64,000 nucleotides of DNA from Plectosphaerella cucumerina (GCA_020746995.1 JAGPXD010000003.1:5890001-5954000); one strand, 5' to 3'. Numbered from the stretch's first letter, positions 21,170-31,790 are shown. Translations and numbers: made by a program. The notes: a model not told the origin generated them from the sequence alone.

Positions 21170-21885
21170 TCAGAGACGACCCTGGCTCTGGCACCTCGCG
21201 AGACATTCGGCAGAGCCAATGTTGGCACCAGTCGCGACATGGGGGACGCCGCCGCCCAGCCCAGAGACATCAGCACCACCAAAGGCAGCCTGGACAATGT
21301 CGTTAGGCAGCTTGAACAGACCCGTCAAGACATTGTGGGTGCCTGCATCCTCCGAGTTGAGGGCAGAGATGAGAGTCGCATTCCCACAGCCTATGCACCT
21401 GTCAGCAATCATTCGTTTTCGTTCAAAGACCACTACCACTCACCAGTGTTCTGCATCGAGTGCAGGCTGCCCTGAGGGAAGATGGTCATCTTTCCCGGCG
21501 TCAGAACCGTCTCGACAACATCGGCCCCGTTCTCCTGGATCATCCACGTCTTGGTCTCGCCCTCGACAGCGACGACAAAGTTGGTCGCGCGGGGGTGGTA
21601 GTGCGGCGGCAGCATGGCGCAGGGACCGAGGGCGAGCCAGGCCATGGTCAGGCCCTGGTTGGTGACGGTCGGCCAGGTAGCGGCGTTGGCGTTGACGACA
21701 CCGCCGGGCTCGTACGAGTAGTACTCGTGGGTGGTGAAGTCAAAGGTGAAGTTGTCCTGCACGAGTTTGAGGGCGTCAAGGGCGGATGGCGCCGTCTTGA
21801 TGTCCGCGACGAGCTCGGGGTCACGAGCGACATCGGTGGCCATCACCGAGGTGGCGAGAAGAGAGAGGGCGAAGAGAGTGTTCAT
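21170..21885 (-). CDS. Secreted germin/spherulin-like cupin
   Basis: Exons 21885-21444 and 21390-21170, intron 21391-21443 (53 bp), 220 aa. The ATAG acceptor at 21391 was chosen because the nearer ACAG acceptor would run into a stop. A signal peptide is clear (MNTLFALSLLATSVMA). The cupin core has H95 and H97 in PPHYHPRAT, and H142 in FPQGSLHSMQN. The usual metal-binding Glu after the HxH pair is Asn102. The C-terminus is Gly/Ala-rich. Germin-like fungal cupins are extracellular; metal enzyme and structural roles are both known. The substrate is unknown. It is followed in the same orientation by the FAD oxidase. Confidence 0.82.
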
Positions 21886-23320
21886 GATGGAGGATATTGG
21901 TAATGATGCTTGGAGGAGGAAGCCTGCTGGTTGAGGATGGTCAGTATTTCTTTTTCGGCAGCATCAGGTTGGACTCTTTATACTTCACCCTCTCCACGAT
22001 TCTCCGGCGAAAGTCGACGATGTCTTCCATCGTGCCCGGCCCAGTTCAATCCTGCCAGCCAAAGCCCCCAGCCCTGCGAGAAGCATATGCATGGTCAGCA
22101 TGCTGCAGACCCAGGTCATCGCATTCAACAACACACCAGAGGCCCGAGTTCATGGATGGACCATGTCCGCTGCACGCGCTCGATCCCAGTCAGCGCCCAA
22201 TCTGCAGTGGCACACGCTCTTCCCGCCCCCTCGGCCACACTCCCGCAGCCCTGCCCCGAATCCTCCGGCGACTGATTTGGTGCCTGCCCCCCCTTTTCTG
22301 CCCCTCACCGGCCCCCGTGCGCCGCTAACGGGGGGCGGCCACGCGACGCCATAGGCCCACACACGCCGGGAGCGTGGCGGAGCGGTCCTGAAATAACACA
22401 CCCGCCGCGGTGGACTGCAGGGAGTTCCCCGGCTGTGCACGGAGCCGATGGCCGCAACGTCAGCATTGGGGGCCGTTGCGGACTGAGGGCATCGCGATGT
22501 TGTCATGACTGCAGCTGGCTTTCAAGATGTTGTCGGAGTTCCTCAGGTTGAGCAGCTTTTGGCCCCTTGTGGCTTTGTTGGTTATGCAGGTGCTGGGCTA
22601 CAGGCCGGGCCGACCTTGAGTTGGAACGCTTGCTCGGATATATTCGATATCTGGTGGCCTGCCACACGAAAGTCAGCAAGCAGCCAGGAAAATACTGTTC
22701 CCATTGCCAGATTTTGATTTCATAGTCTCACCTTTGGTTTCAAATCATTGGACTCCGATGCCCTTCTCTTGCAGGGACATCTCTGTATCAAGCAGAACTC
22801 TACCTCATCGTGAGGTTTATCTTCCAACTCGCTGTATATTGTGTGAAAGGAACTGGATATTTTCGATGTAGGCAGACACCAAGTCTTGTCATTGCATCGA
22901 TAAGAAGCTTATCGGTCAAGCGCGTCACTCCCATGGAGTGGAGTGGAGGTCTTCAAAGCATCTCAAAGCTCGCGTGACGCGTCTTTGACTCTCGTCACCG
23001 ACCACAAAATCCCCTGCCCTCGTCACCCACCATAAACAATAGTTCTGCGGCATTCATCTGCGAGCACCATTCTATGTGCACGTCATGTGCCACGGTTAGC
23101 TTCGTGTTAAGTGTATACCTGCCTGCAGACCGTAGTTGTCACTTAGGAAACTCAGACCCCTCCCACTTCAGTTGAGGGACCAAAGAGTTTTCACAATCCT
23201 GCATCTGGGCACCTCGGGCCTCTTTCAATCTCACTCTTGACTCCCGGGCCCTTCCCCTCCTTGACCCATCCCGCACCATCACCAAAACGCCGGTTCACAG
23301 CTTTTTATCCAGCAGTCAGC
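21886..23320. other. Long divergent intergenic region
   Basis: About 1.4 kb between the cupin gene (-) and the small conserved gene (+). The half next to the cupin is GC-rich; 22600-23200 is less GC-rich with scattered repeats of GATA/TATC. No reading frame has a domain. Confidence 0.45.
21976..21982 (-). promoter_or_regulatory. TATA box of the cupin gene
   Basis: TATAAAG on the minus strand about 90 bp upstream of the ATG at 21885, a usual distance in filamentous fungi. Confidence 0.55.
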
Positions 23321-23891
23321 ATGGCCGACGGCTGCCGATGCCCCTTGGGGGACAATCCCCCTCGTCAGCGAGATTCATCTGTCAACTGCAACATCAATTG
23401 GTGGATCAACGAGAAGGGCCGCCTCATCATCAAGTACATGATCTGGGTTCCTCACATGTACCCTCAGTTCCTGGAGTGGGCTGAGCGTACCTCTCAACAG
23501 CTCCCCGACACTGCCAACATCGCCCTCGTAGGTTTCTGTTACATTTTTGGCCTTCGCACTCTTACTGACATGACTCGCGCAGGGCTAGATCCTGAGGGGC
23601 CGCCGTGAGGTCTTTCGCCTTCCTGTAAGTTTCGTCTGCTACCTCCGACACTGCCAACTCCTGACACCCTGCAGGAAGCCATGGCCTTCATCCGCCAGAA
23701 CTTCAACACCGAGAACATTCACAAGTATAGCTCGGATGGCGCTCGTCGCGAGGTGAGCAATCACTGCTTTGAGTATCCGAGCTTCAGCTGACCAAAGATA
23801 GTTCTTCGAGCAGGCCAGGATGATTGTACAGCAAGTGGAGGAGCCCGAGCAGGAGGACAACGACGATTCCTCGATTGAGGAAGACCTCTGA
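23321..23891 (+). CDS. Conserved small hypothetical protein, four exons
   Basis: Exons 23321-23527, 23589-23624, 23675-23752 and 23802-23891, all joined in phase 0, 136 aa. Exon 2 is only 36 bp; its acceptor is the TAG at 23586-23588, because splicing at the CAG just before would put a stop in frame. The protein starts MADGCRCPLGDN, has a Trp-rich strand region (NCNINWWINEKGRLIIKYM), a middle that ends RGRREVFRLPEAM, and an acidic C-terminal tail (EEPEQEDNDDSSIEEDL). No signal peptide or membrane segment. Careful splicing with no disruption argues it is real. I do not recognise its family. Confidence 0.65.
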
Positions 23892-24273
23892 TGGAGCCGC
23901 GCCAATACATGCAGGGAAAGAACATGGGGAGATAAGGGATCGAATCTGGGTTCTGCGAAGACTCCGGATCGTTTCTCCCTATTCGCCTTGGCTGCGCACA
24001 GCCTTCATACCCCTATTCCGTGCACCATCTCAGGAAGCATACAGCAGGTCTGTACGGGGCAGACCAAGTTGTCCAAATAGCGGCTCAGCTGGAGACAGAG
24101 CCAAGACATTCCTTGGTGTCAACGCAGGAAACCAGAAAAACACAATGATTGATCAGAAGAGTGTGAAGGAAAGTGATTGATGTGGTTCCGAGCATCTATG
24201 ATCTAAAAGACAAACCAAGCAAATCGCTGCAAAACTCCTGCTGTCGCTATGCTATGCCACAAACTTGAACACT
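23892..24273. other. Convergent intergenic region
   Basis: About 380 bp between the stops of the small hypothetical gene and the repeat-protein gene. No feature is supported. Confidence 0.45.
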
Positions 24274-25239
24274 CTAGTTCTTGTCGTACTTCTCGGCCGT
24301 CCACTTTCCATCATCGAAGCCAGTACCAGCACCCTCGTATTTTCCCTCGTGCCAGGAGCCGTCATCCTCGCGCTTGGTGTTGCCAGAGGGGTACTTGGTA
24401 GGCGTCCACTTGCCATCATCGAAGCCAGTGCCCTCACCCTCGTACTTCCCCTCGTGCCAAGATCCATCGTCCTGGCGCTTGTTGTTGCCAGAGGGATACT
24501 TGGTAGGCGTCCACTTGCCGTCGTCAAAACCGGTGCCAGCACCCTCATACTTGCCCTCATGCCACGAGCCGTCGTCCTGGCGCTTGGCGTGGCCTGAGGG
24601 GTACTTGGTAGGCGTCCACTTGCCGTCGTCAAAACCGGTACCGGCGCCCTCGTACTTCCCCTCGTGCCAGGAGCCATCGTCGGACCGCTTGCTGGGATAC
24701 TTCTCGGGCGACCACTTTCCATTGTCGAAGCCGGTGCCGGGGCCTTCATATTTGCCCTCTTGCCACGAGCCATCGTCCTGGCGCCTGGTGTGACCGGAGG
24801 GGTACTTGGTGGGAGTCCACTTTCCGTTGTCGAAGCCGGTGCCCGGGCCTTCGTACTTGCCCTCGTGCCAGGAGCCGTCATCAGACCGCTTGCTGGGGTA
24901 CTTCTCAGGCGACCACTTTCCGTTGTCGAAGCCAGTGCCGGGGCCTTCGTATTTGCCCTCGTGCCAGGAGCCGTCATCAGACCGCTTGCTGGGGTACTTC
25001 TCAGGCGACCACTTTCCGTTGTCGAAGCCGGTGCCGGGGCCTTCGTATTTGCCCTCGTGCCAAGAGCCGTCGTCGGAGCGCTTGCTGGGGTACTTGGTAG
25101 GCGTCCATTTGCCATCATCGAAGCCGGTCTCGCCGCCCTCGTACTTGCCGGGGACCCAAGAGCCATCATCGGCGGGCTTGGCTGTGGGAAGGGCGAGGAC
25201 GGTAGCGGCAAAGGCCACGATTGCGAGTCTGTAGTGCAT
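24274..25239 (-). CDS. Secreted tandem-repeat protein with dibasic (KEX2) sites between repeats
   Basis: Single exon, 321 aa. A signal peptide (MHYRLAIVAFAATVLALP) is followed by nine repeats, each beginning DDGSW and containing GKYEG, TGFD, GKW and KYPS. The first eight repeats each end in a dibasic pair: KR at seven and RR at one. The spacing is 32 or 35 residues. The last repeat ends the protein. A signal peptide plus near-identical repeats split by KR/RR is the design of fungal KEX2-processed repeat proteins, which release peptides such as alpha-type pheromones, repellents and the cores of ustiloxin-type cyclic peptides. The repeat sequence is not a pheromone I recognise, and I see no DUF3328-like gene nearby. 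A structural wall protein is the main alternative. Confidence 0.8.
   Translation of the reverse strand: MHYRLAIVAFAATVLALPTAKPADDGSWVPGKYEGGETGFDDGKWTPTKYPSKRSDDGSWHEGKYEGPGTGFDNGKWSPEKYPSKRSDDGSWHEGKYEGPGTGFDNGKWSPEKYPSKRSDDGSWHEGKYEGPGTGFDNGKWTPTKYPSGHTRRQDDGSWQEGKYEGPGTGFDNGKWSPEKYPSKRSDDGSWHEGKYEGAGTGFDDGKWTPTKYPSGHAKRQDDGSWHEGKYEGAGTGFDDGKWTPTKYPSGNNKRQDDGSWHEGKYEGEGTGFDDGKWTPTKYPSGNTKREDDGSWHEGKYEGAGTGFDDGKWTAEKYDKN
24277..25170 (-). repeat. Nine tandem coding repeats of 96 or 105 bp
   Basis: DNA copies of the repeats in the secreted protein. The period is 96 bp where repeats end in KRS and 105 bp where a Gly-His/Asn insertion precedes the dibasic site. Second and third copies are nearly identical, which suggests recent copying by unequal exchange or gene conversion. 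Confidence 0.9.
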
Positions 25240-25468
25240 TTTTGCGGTGGAGGGGGTTGGAAGACTGGTAGGAAAGAGAAGTGGAAAGGAAAGGAGGTTG
25301 TGGGTGAGTGGTTGAGTGGTTGGCTTTTCGAGTGATGTGTGGAAGTGTGGATGCTTAAGTACGCAGGTAGTGGGTGAGGGTAAATTCAGTGAGGCGAGGT
25401 AGTTGTTTGGATTGTGAGTGCGGATGATGAGGAAGGAACCCGATCTTGGGGCACCATGACACCCATCA

Positions 25469-25474
25469 TATATA
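25469..25474 (-). promoter_or_regulatory. Possible TATA element of the repeat-protein gene
   Basis: TATATA about 230 bp upstream of the ATG at 25239. The distance is long for a fungal core promoter unless the leader is about 170-200 bp. Confidence 0.3.
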
Positions 25475-25800
25475 CGTCTTGATCACTGCAGCAGTTGGCC
25501 TCAACTCTGCGTATCATCACGACATTGCCTTCTCTACGAGATGGTGAGCTTCGCCAGGGGGCGCAGCACCCGGCCGCTCGGCCTGCCAGCCAGCCCTACG
25601 GGCCCTACGAGTATCTGACTTTGCGGGGTGCTCCGTCGCTCGACCCCTGTCCATCATCGGCGTAGCTCTGAGAGCTGTCAGCTACTCCGCCGCTTGGCGT
25701 TGCTATTTCCAGCTACAGAAGACTGTCGATTGGCCTCGTTGTCATTCGTTACCCCACGTCAGCGGAAAGGCTCCAACCACGAGGGACCGGGTGCTGCGGC

Positions 25801-25836
25801 TGAGCAGCTGAGCAGCTGAGCAGCTGAGCAGCTGAG
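25801..25836. repeat. Short tandem repeat, unit TGAGCAGC, four copies plus part
   Basis: Four exact 8-bp units followed by TGAG. Each unit boundary contains the palindrome CAGCTG (E-box type). Confidence 0.85.
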
Positions 25837-27503
25837 CTCGCACCAGAGCAGAGCTAGCTGCATCCTCATAGCCATATTGGGAAACCGAGGACTGCTGGAG
25901 AAGCCGGAAGTACGCTGACCAGAGCCTCGCTGATTAGCTTACTTGCGCAGTCCGGCGCTGGGCGCGCCGAGGGCGCTGCTGTAGACCGCGCGATCCTCCC
26001 GCGCAAAAGTGGTGGCAGTGTCGCGGGGTCAATCTGCCCTGGAGGATCGCTGAGTGGGGATACTTGCTGACATGTCAGCTAGGAGAACTGATGCGTTGTT
26101 GCGTGCTTGGATGATATCATTGCAGCAGCGATCCTCGGGCAGACAATTAGATTGTCAATTGTCATTTCGGAATTGCTTGGTGTCGAGCCTTTACGGTGGT
26201 CACCTCAGTCAATGATCCTTCACGATGACGGCGGAGCAGCGCCAGCTCTTGGCGTCATGGCGGAGGCCGAACGGGAAGAACGCCAGTTCAGCCATGTATT
26301 GTAGAAGCCAAAGCGGACGAGTCAATTCGGCTGGCTGCAGGCCCGCTGCTGATGTTGAAGCTACGTTACTCTGTGGCGGTGTGCGTGTTGGCGGTGTAAG
26401 CGTTGGTTTCCGTCTTGGGCCAACGGGCTGGCCGTGGGCTTGGCCGCATTGGGGCTAACAATGTTGGCGTCATGACCAAAAAAGAAAGGCACATGCAGTC
26501 TCGTATGTCTACCAAGCCCAATTCTCGTTGCAACAAGCTTCAGTGGCGTGGTGGTGTCTGTCATTCCCGATTACTAGGTTTCCAGGAAGATGGCGAATCA
26601 TGCTGGAGGAAGGACTCGCATCACGGCAAGGACACTCAGTACTTCCTAGATTGGGTCAAGGCAGATGACTTTGAGGCCTCACAATGGCATACATCGCGCC
26701 TTGAGTCTTGTTTATGATCAACCAGGTGAGACATCTTGCAGGTAATGGTCGCAAGCATGGAGAGAGGAGGGAACGGAAACTGTGGACCCGTGGCGTGTCG
26801 GGTGTGCTGTGTGCAGCTGCGACGACAACCTCAACGACATCCATGCAACCTTATCGCAGATAATAACAGCCGGTTTTCAATTCTGGGACATGTTCTTCAT
26901 CTCGGATATTGTAGATGTCTTTGTCGCATGCTCGAGGCTGCAGCTTAACTTCAATGCCATTGTCGGCACGTCGTAATACCACAACACCATGAATATATCG
27001 ATGCGGAACTCCACAAGATCATTCAAGCACCAAATACCTCGCGTCAAAAATGTAATCAAATTCAAAGTCTCGAACCTCACCCTCGGAATCGTGATTCCTT
27101 GTCTGGCAAGGCAAACGACTAACGGGAGATGCTGTGCTTAGGTAGAAAAAAGTGCACATGACCCAAGATACCTGGGTGGTATTTGGCCATGGCAATAATG
27201 GACTATGATTGATTATGGACATGATGCAGCTTCAGAGACCGGCTTTCCGTCAATTGATCCCTACTTGAACCTCATGTCTATTTTGACAACTGCTTGTCCG
27301 AGTCTAGTCGGGAGATTGAGGCTGTGTAGTCCTTCATCCTCACGTCCAGGGGGCTTCAGGGGTTCAGGGGCCCGCCCATGCTGACTGGACAGATCGTGGC
27401 ACGCTCCACCACTGGCACTGGTCCTTCATCCTCATCCTCCTCCGGACCTCAGCCACAATCCAGCGTCAACAATTTTCATCCTTCTCCCACCGACGAAACC
27501 GAC

Positions 27504-29045
27504 ATGAAGAGATCCAAAGACGGCTGCGTCACGTGCCGGTAAGCGCTGTGCGCGATCTCCTTTGCCAGAAACATCGCTGACGCCCCTAGGATCCGACGAG
27601 TGAAGTGCGACGAGACACGGCCGCACTGCCGGAAATGCTGCGTGGGACAGCGCGCGTGCGGCGGGTATCCAACCGGCCGCGTGCCCCGGCGGCGACTCGT
27701 TGAGCTCCTGGGCAGCTCAGCATCACCAACGAATGACCTCCCGCTGGCCCTGTCGGCGTCTCCAACCGAGATTGGCTTCTTTGACCTTTTCCGACAAGTC
27801 ACTGCAACCAGCACGCTGTTCGACTCGGAATTCTGGCAGCGCGATCTCCTGCAGCTCACACAAGCCGAGCCGGCAATTTGGCACGCTACCGTCGCTGTCG
27901 GGGCCCTGCAGGCGGGCTGGCAAGCCGAACTCCGTGGTGCCGACCCCGTCGAGTGCACTAGACACGCCGTCACGCACTATGGCAAAGCTCTGGCCCTCGC
28001 GCGGGAGCTCGACTGCGCCGAGAAGGCTGCGGCGCTGTCGCTCGTCTTGATGGCCACGACAAACATGCTCGGCCGTTGGTCCGAGTCACAACTTCACATC
28101 CTTGCGAGTCTGCGCATGCCAGCACATCAAGATACGGCTGTGCGAATGGACTTCCAGGCCATGACGTACAGCGACTCCGAGTCACCGTACCCATACGCCA
28201 AAACATCGGCATTGACGGATCTGGATCATATCCTCCGAGACATGGCCGTGGAGATTCAAACTCTTCGAGAAGCCGGGGCGCGGCTATTTGCTATCATGCG
28301 AGCATACTTCCTGCTGGACGAGGGCATGGTAACAGGCCAGCTGCCACAGGGTCCCTTCCTTACACGGTATGAGGTCTTCTTGAGGAACCTCTGCGCATGG
28401 GAGCGATGCATGGATACCTTTGACGAGGGGAGAGACGAGTCACAGCTGGTGGAAACGCTGTCGCTGCGATTGTACCACGTCTTGCTCCGGCTTCTGGTTC
28501 GCACGGGGTCATTGGGGCCAGAGACTCGATTTGATGACTGTCTTGGGTACTTTGAGTACATCATTAGAGTCGCGACCGCACTCCAGGAGGCCCGCCCACT
28601 ATCCTCCAAAATCTCTCTCGAGCCCGGCCTCATCATTCCTCTTTATTCGACAGTCCACCGATGTAGACACTCTGCCCTGCGCCACCACGCTCTCGATATG
28701 CTTTCTGGGCTCAACAATATTGAGGGGAATTGGAGAAGCGCCCCTGCCGCTCGCGTTGTCGCGCGGGTGGTGGCGGTGGAGGAGGAAGGACTTCAACCAA
28801 GCACCGTACTCGACATCGACTTTGCCCAGCCGTGGGTGCCGTGGCGCGCATGGTCGAGATCGAACTTTGACCTGCCTTCGGCGGCGACTCCTTCGGATAT
28901 TCTTGTGCCAGAGGCCAATCGCGTTCGAGATGTGTGTCCCATGGCCGATGTCGAAGGTCGGAGAGTCGACCTGCGACTACTCATGTGCTCGGCAAACGAC
29001 ATAGACCCGTACGGCGGGGTGAGGGAGGAGGTTGTGCATTTTTAG
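27504..29045 (+). CDS. Zn2Cys6 fungal transcription factor
   Basis: Exons 27504-27538 and 27590-29045, intron 27539-27589 (51 bp) inside the zinc cluster, 496 aa. The cluster is C8-x2-C11-x6-C18-x6-C25-x2-C28-x6-C35, beginning GCVTCRIRRVKC. An intron at this place is common in the family. The rest is a helical fungal-specific regulatory region, of the PF11951 type by appearance. Nuclear, sequence-specific regulator; the targets are unknown. Divergent from the KEX2-type repeat protein gene, so it could be its regulator, but nothing in the sequence shows that. Confidence 0.88.
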
Positions 29046-30167
29046 GCCGTAACAATGGAACTCGGCAGGCTAGGGAGGCCTGTATCTTCGAAGTGATTGT
29101 TGGGTTACAAACGTGCCACGATGGCATGTTTGTTTCCCCTGTTTGTGAGCCGCTCGAGAAGAACTTTCTGGGTCGGGATCTATACGAGATCTACTGTCAG
29201 ATCTTGTCTGGTCTCACCGCGCGACGATTGGTAGCACTTACCACGGCAGCCGACAGCTTCGGAGCTTGCAGAGAACCTGGGCCAGGGGTGTTCATGGATT
29301 TCTTGAAGAAGTACATCCTGAGTGGTTTGTTTTGGTGACGCTGCTACGTGATTAGCATGGGCCCAAGGTGAAAGGAATCATCGGAATAGCGACAGACCTG
29401 CGTCGCGTGATGGGCAGAGCTGAACCCCTGGCCTTTATCTGCGATGCCAATTGTCACTTGGCGAGGCACAAAGCCTTCATTCTTGTGGCTCGCGCTGAGC
29501 TTCATGTTTCTTGCTCTGGATGCGAAGAGCTGAGTAGATGGAATGAGGTTTGTGGAAAGCAATGCGATGCGACGCGAGGAGTGAGCAAAGCAAGTTGAGG
29601 TGAGCTTTGGGAAGTAAAGAGGGGGGATTGTTTGTTTGAGGGAAAGAAGAATGGGCATTGTTTGCTCGAGGGCGCAGCTTCACTGTTGGTGCCCCCAGGC
29701 TCACGTGAGCCGTGCCTACCTTACGGTGGGAGGTTGGTGCACTTGGCCAAAGCTTGAGGTAATGTTTGCCCCAATCCGGGAGGTTTCTGGGAGGAATTTT
29801 ACCCCAATGTTTGGCGAAGGTTCATATCGCGTTCAAAGGCTTGTTCTTGAGGGCGGGCAAGTAAGAACAGGCCGGAGCCGGTCGATGTTACAGAGTCCGG
29901 ACGATACGAGGAGTCGACTTGGGTTCTTGACCCAGAGCTGTCAATTTTCGTTTGATCTTCCGTCGAAAAAGTCTCTATGCGTCCAAAGATTGACGACATC
30001 AAGCATGCACATGATCTAAGAGAACGCAATCATGTTTCTTGCGTGAGATTCTACTGACCCGCAATGGAACAATGCTCGACACGGGTCTTGCGTCACGAAT
30101 GATTAGGGAGATGGCAACATTGCAGGAGTTTTAAGCTGTGTCTATCTAGGTTGAAATGTCGCTTTGT
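29046..30167. other. Convergent intergenic region
   Basis: About 1.1 kb between the stops of the Zn2Cys6 gene and the NmrA-like gene. Short frames only, none with a domain. Confidence 0.45.
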
Positions 30168-31079
30168 CTACTTCTTCTGCGTCTTGAGCCACGACTCCAG
30201 GGACGTAGGAGCCCTAGCATGGTACACAGCATCCTGCTCCTCCATCCTCCAGACCCCCTTGGCTCCCAGGAGAGCTGCAGCCAATGGCAGATACTCGAAG
30301 AAAGACGCCCTCCCCTTTGTCCTGCGAGCCTCGGCAAGCTCTTTCTCGAGATCCTCGAGGGTTCCCCGGTTGACAATGTCTGTTTTGATCCCAGTGACCT
30401 TCTCATACAAGGCAGCAAGCTCTTCCATTGTGATGTGGCCAGAGCTGAACCGGAAGAAACCTCCTTCTCCTTGCTGGACGCCCTTTCCATTGATCAAAGT
30501 TTCGATTGTCCATGCGGCAATGTCTTCGGTGGTGGACCACGGGTGCTTGACGGTGTTTCCGTTTCCCCAGTAGGACATCTTGCCCCTGCCATCGACCAGC
30601 TCGAAAGAGCCAGGACCGAAAGGCGTGAGGAGCAGGTCGGCGAACATACCCGTGAAAAAGTAGATGGGCTTGATGGAGCTCGTCAACGCGGCCTGCTTCT
30701 CAAAGGCAATGTGCGCATCATAAACCTCCATGTCGCCGTACTTGTTTTTCGTCCAGTCGTTGTTCCAGGAAGAAACGACAAAGATCTTGACCTCTGCCCG
30801 TTCCGCGGCGCGAAGAAGGAGAAGATTGGCGTCGAGATCGAGGAGGGGCGAGGGCGAGTAGGCCGAGATGATGGCGTCGACACCAGCGACGGCTCTTTCC
30901 AAGGCCGGGATGTCGTAGTAGTTTTCGGTCTTGACGAATGATTCGAGGCCTTGGCGGAGCTCAGGCTTGAGATTGTCGGGGTTGCGTGCCAGACCTCTCA
31001 CTTGAAGGCCACGTGCCAGAGCTGCTGAGGCAATCTGTTGGCCGAGATTGCCTGTGATTCCAGCTATCAGAACGAGCAT
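30168..31079 (-). CDS. NmrA-like / isoflavone-reductase-like NAD(P)-binding protein
   Basis: Single exon, 303 aa from the ATG at 31079; the frame is open 28 codons further, but the Rossmann strand MLVLIAGITGNLGQQ starts exactly here. The Gly motif is GITGNLG, followed by VRGLARNPDNL. That pattern is typical of atypical SDRs of the NmrA type, which sense or reduce with NAD(P)H. SSWNNDWTKNKYGDM and YFFTGMFADLLL lie in the regions that shape the substrate site. A cytosolic oxidoreductase or redox sensor is likely. Confidence 0.82.
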   Translation of the reverse strand: MLVLIAGITGNLGQQIASAALARGLQVRGLARNPDNLKPELRQGLESFVKTENYYDIPALERAVAGVDAIISAYSPSPLLDLDANLLLLRAAERAEVKIFVVSSWNNDWTKNKYGDMEVYDAHIAFEKQAALTSSIKPIYFFTGMFADLLLTPFGPGSFELVDGRGKMSYWGNGNTVKHPWSTTEDIAAWTIETLINGKGVQQGEGGFFRFSSGHITMEELAALYEKVTGIKTDIVNRGTLEDLEKELAEARRTKGRASFFEYLPLAAALLGAKGVWRMEEQDAVYHARAPTSLESWLKTQKK

Positions 31080-31783
31080 CTTAGCGATGAATTTGAGGAG
31101 GGATGGGTAGATTGGATTGATGTGGAGAAGATGTGACAGTAAATGCAGTGAGCTGGTGAACACTGGACCTTCTCATGGGCAGCGGCTGGTCGTTATAAGC
31201 CCCAGATTTGATCTTGCGACTTGACCTAAGACATCTGCGATGGTGCCATGCTCGGGCACGTAGTAAACTCCGCAGCTCCACGGTAAGCAGTCTGCACGGT
31301 CTCAGGCTCTTCGTGTGGTTTGTCTCCAACTTTAGGTGCAGAGGGAAACGCTTGATGCTTGACATCGACATCCAGGTCGAGGCCATACCTATTCAGGCAT
31401 CAAACTATACTTGTCTCAGCCTAGCAGCTCACCAAGCTGTCCCCACCGTAAGTAAGTCGTAGCGTCGATTTCCAACTACCGCCGTAGGGAATTCCCCGAT
31501 ACTTCCGCCCGTTAATTATCTTAACCGTACTCTTACAACCCTTAAGATTCAACTAGTATAGCCACCGTACCACCCACAGCCGAGCGCAGACAAATAGACT
31601 ATATCTCGGCCTAGCAGCTTACCAAGCTGTCCCCACCGTAAGCAAGTCGCAGCGTCGATTTCCAACTGCCGCCGTGGGGAATTCCCCGACACTTCCGCCC
31701 GTCAATCATCTGAACCGCGCTCTTACAACCCTCGAGATTCGACTAGTATAGCTACCGTACTACCCACAGCCGAGCGCAGACAA
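31080..31783. other. Divergent promoter region containing a duplicated block
   Basis: About 700 bp between the NmrA-like gene (-) and the bZIP gene (+). The half near the bZIP gene is a two-copy tandem repeat, described separately. Confidence 0.6.
31194..31198 (-). promoter_or_regulatory. Possible TATA element of the NmrA-like gene
   Basis: TATAA on the minus strand about 115 bp upstream of the ATG at 31079. Confidence 0.35.
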
Positions 31784-31790
31784 ATGGACT
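31411..31790. repeat. Two tandem copies of a 190-bp promoter block with RIP-like differences
   Basis: Positions 31421-31600 align without gaps to 31611-31790. I count 17 differences in 180 bp: 16 transitions and one transversion. At 13 of the transitions the first copy has T or A where the second has C or G. The second copy runs into the ATG of the bZIP gene (CAAATGGACT); the first has CAAATAGACT, so its start codon is lost. This is the mark of repeat-induced point mutation acting mainly on copy one. Confidence 0.85.

Larger units (their letters stand above)
25240..27503. other. Long intergenic region of about 2.3 kb
   Basis: It lies between the repeat-protein gene (-) and the Zn2Cys6 gene (+), which diverge. 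Frames on both strands are short, overlap, and lack domains. It holds a short TGAGCAGC tandem repeat near 25801. It may carry extended promoters; no gene is supported. Confidence 0.45.

Noticed and set aside
24265..25335. Long frames on the plus strand opposite the repeat protein
   Set aside because: They are shadows of the repeat. Each repeat copies the same antisense frame without a stop, so length is no evidence.
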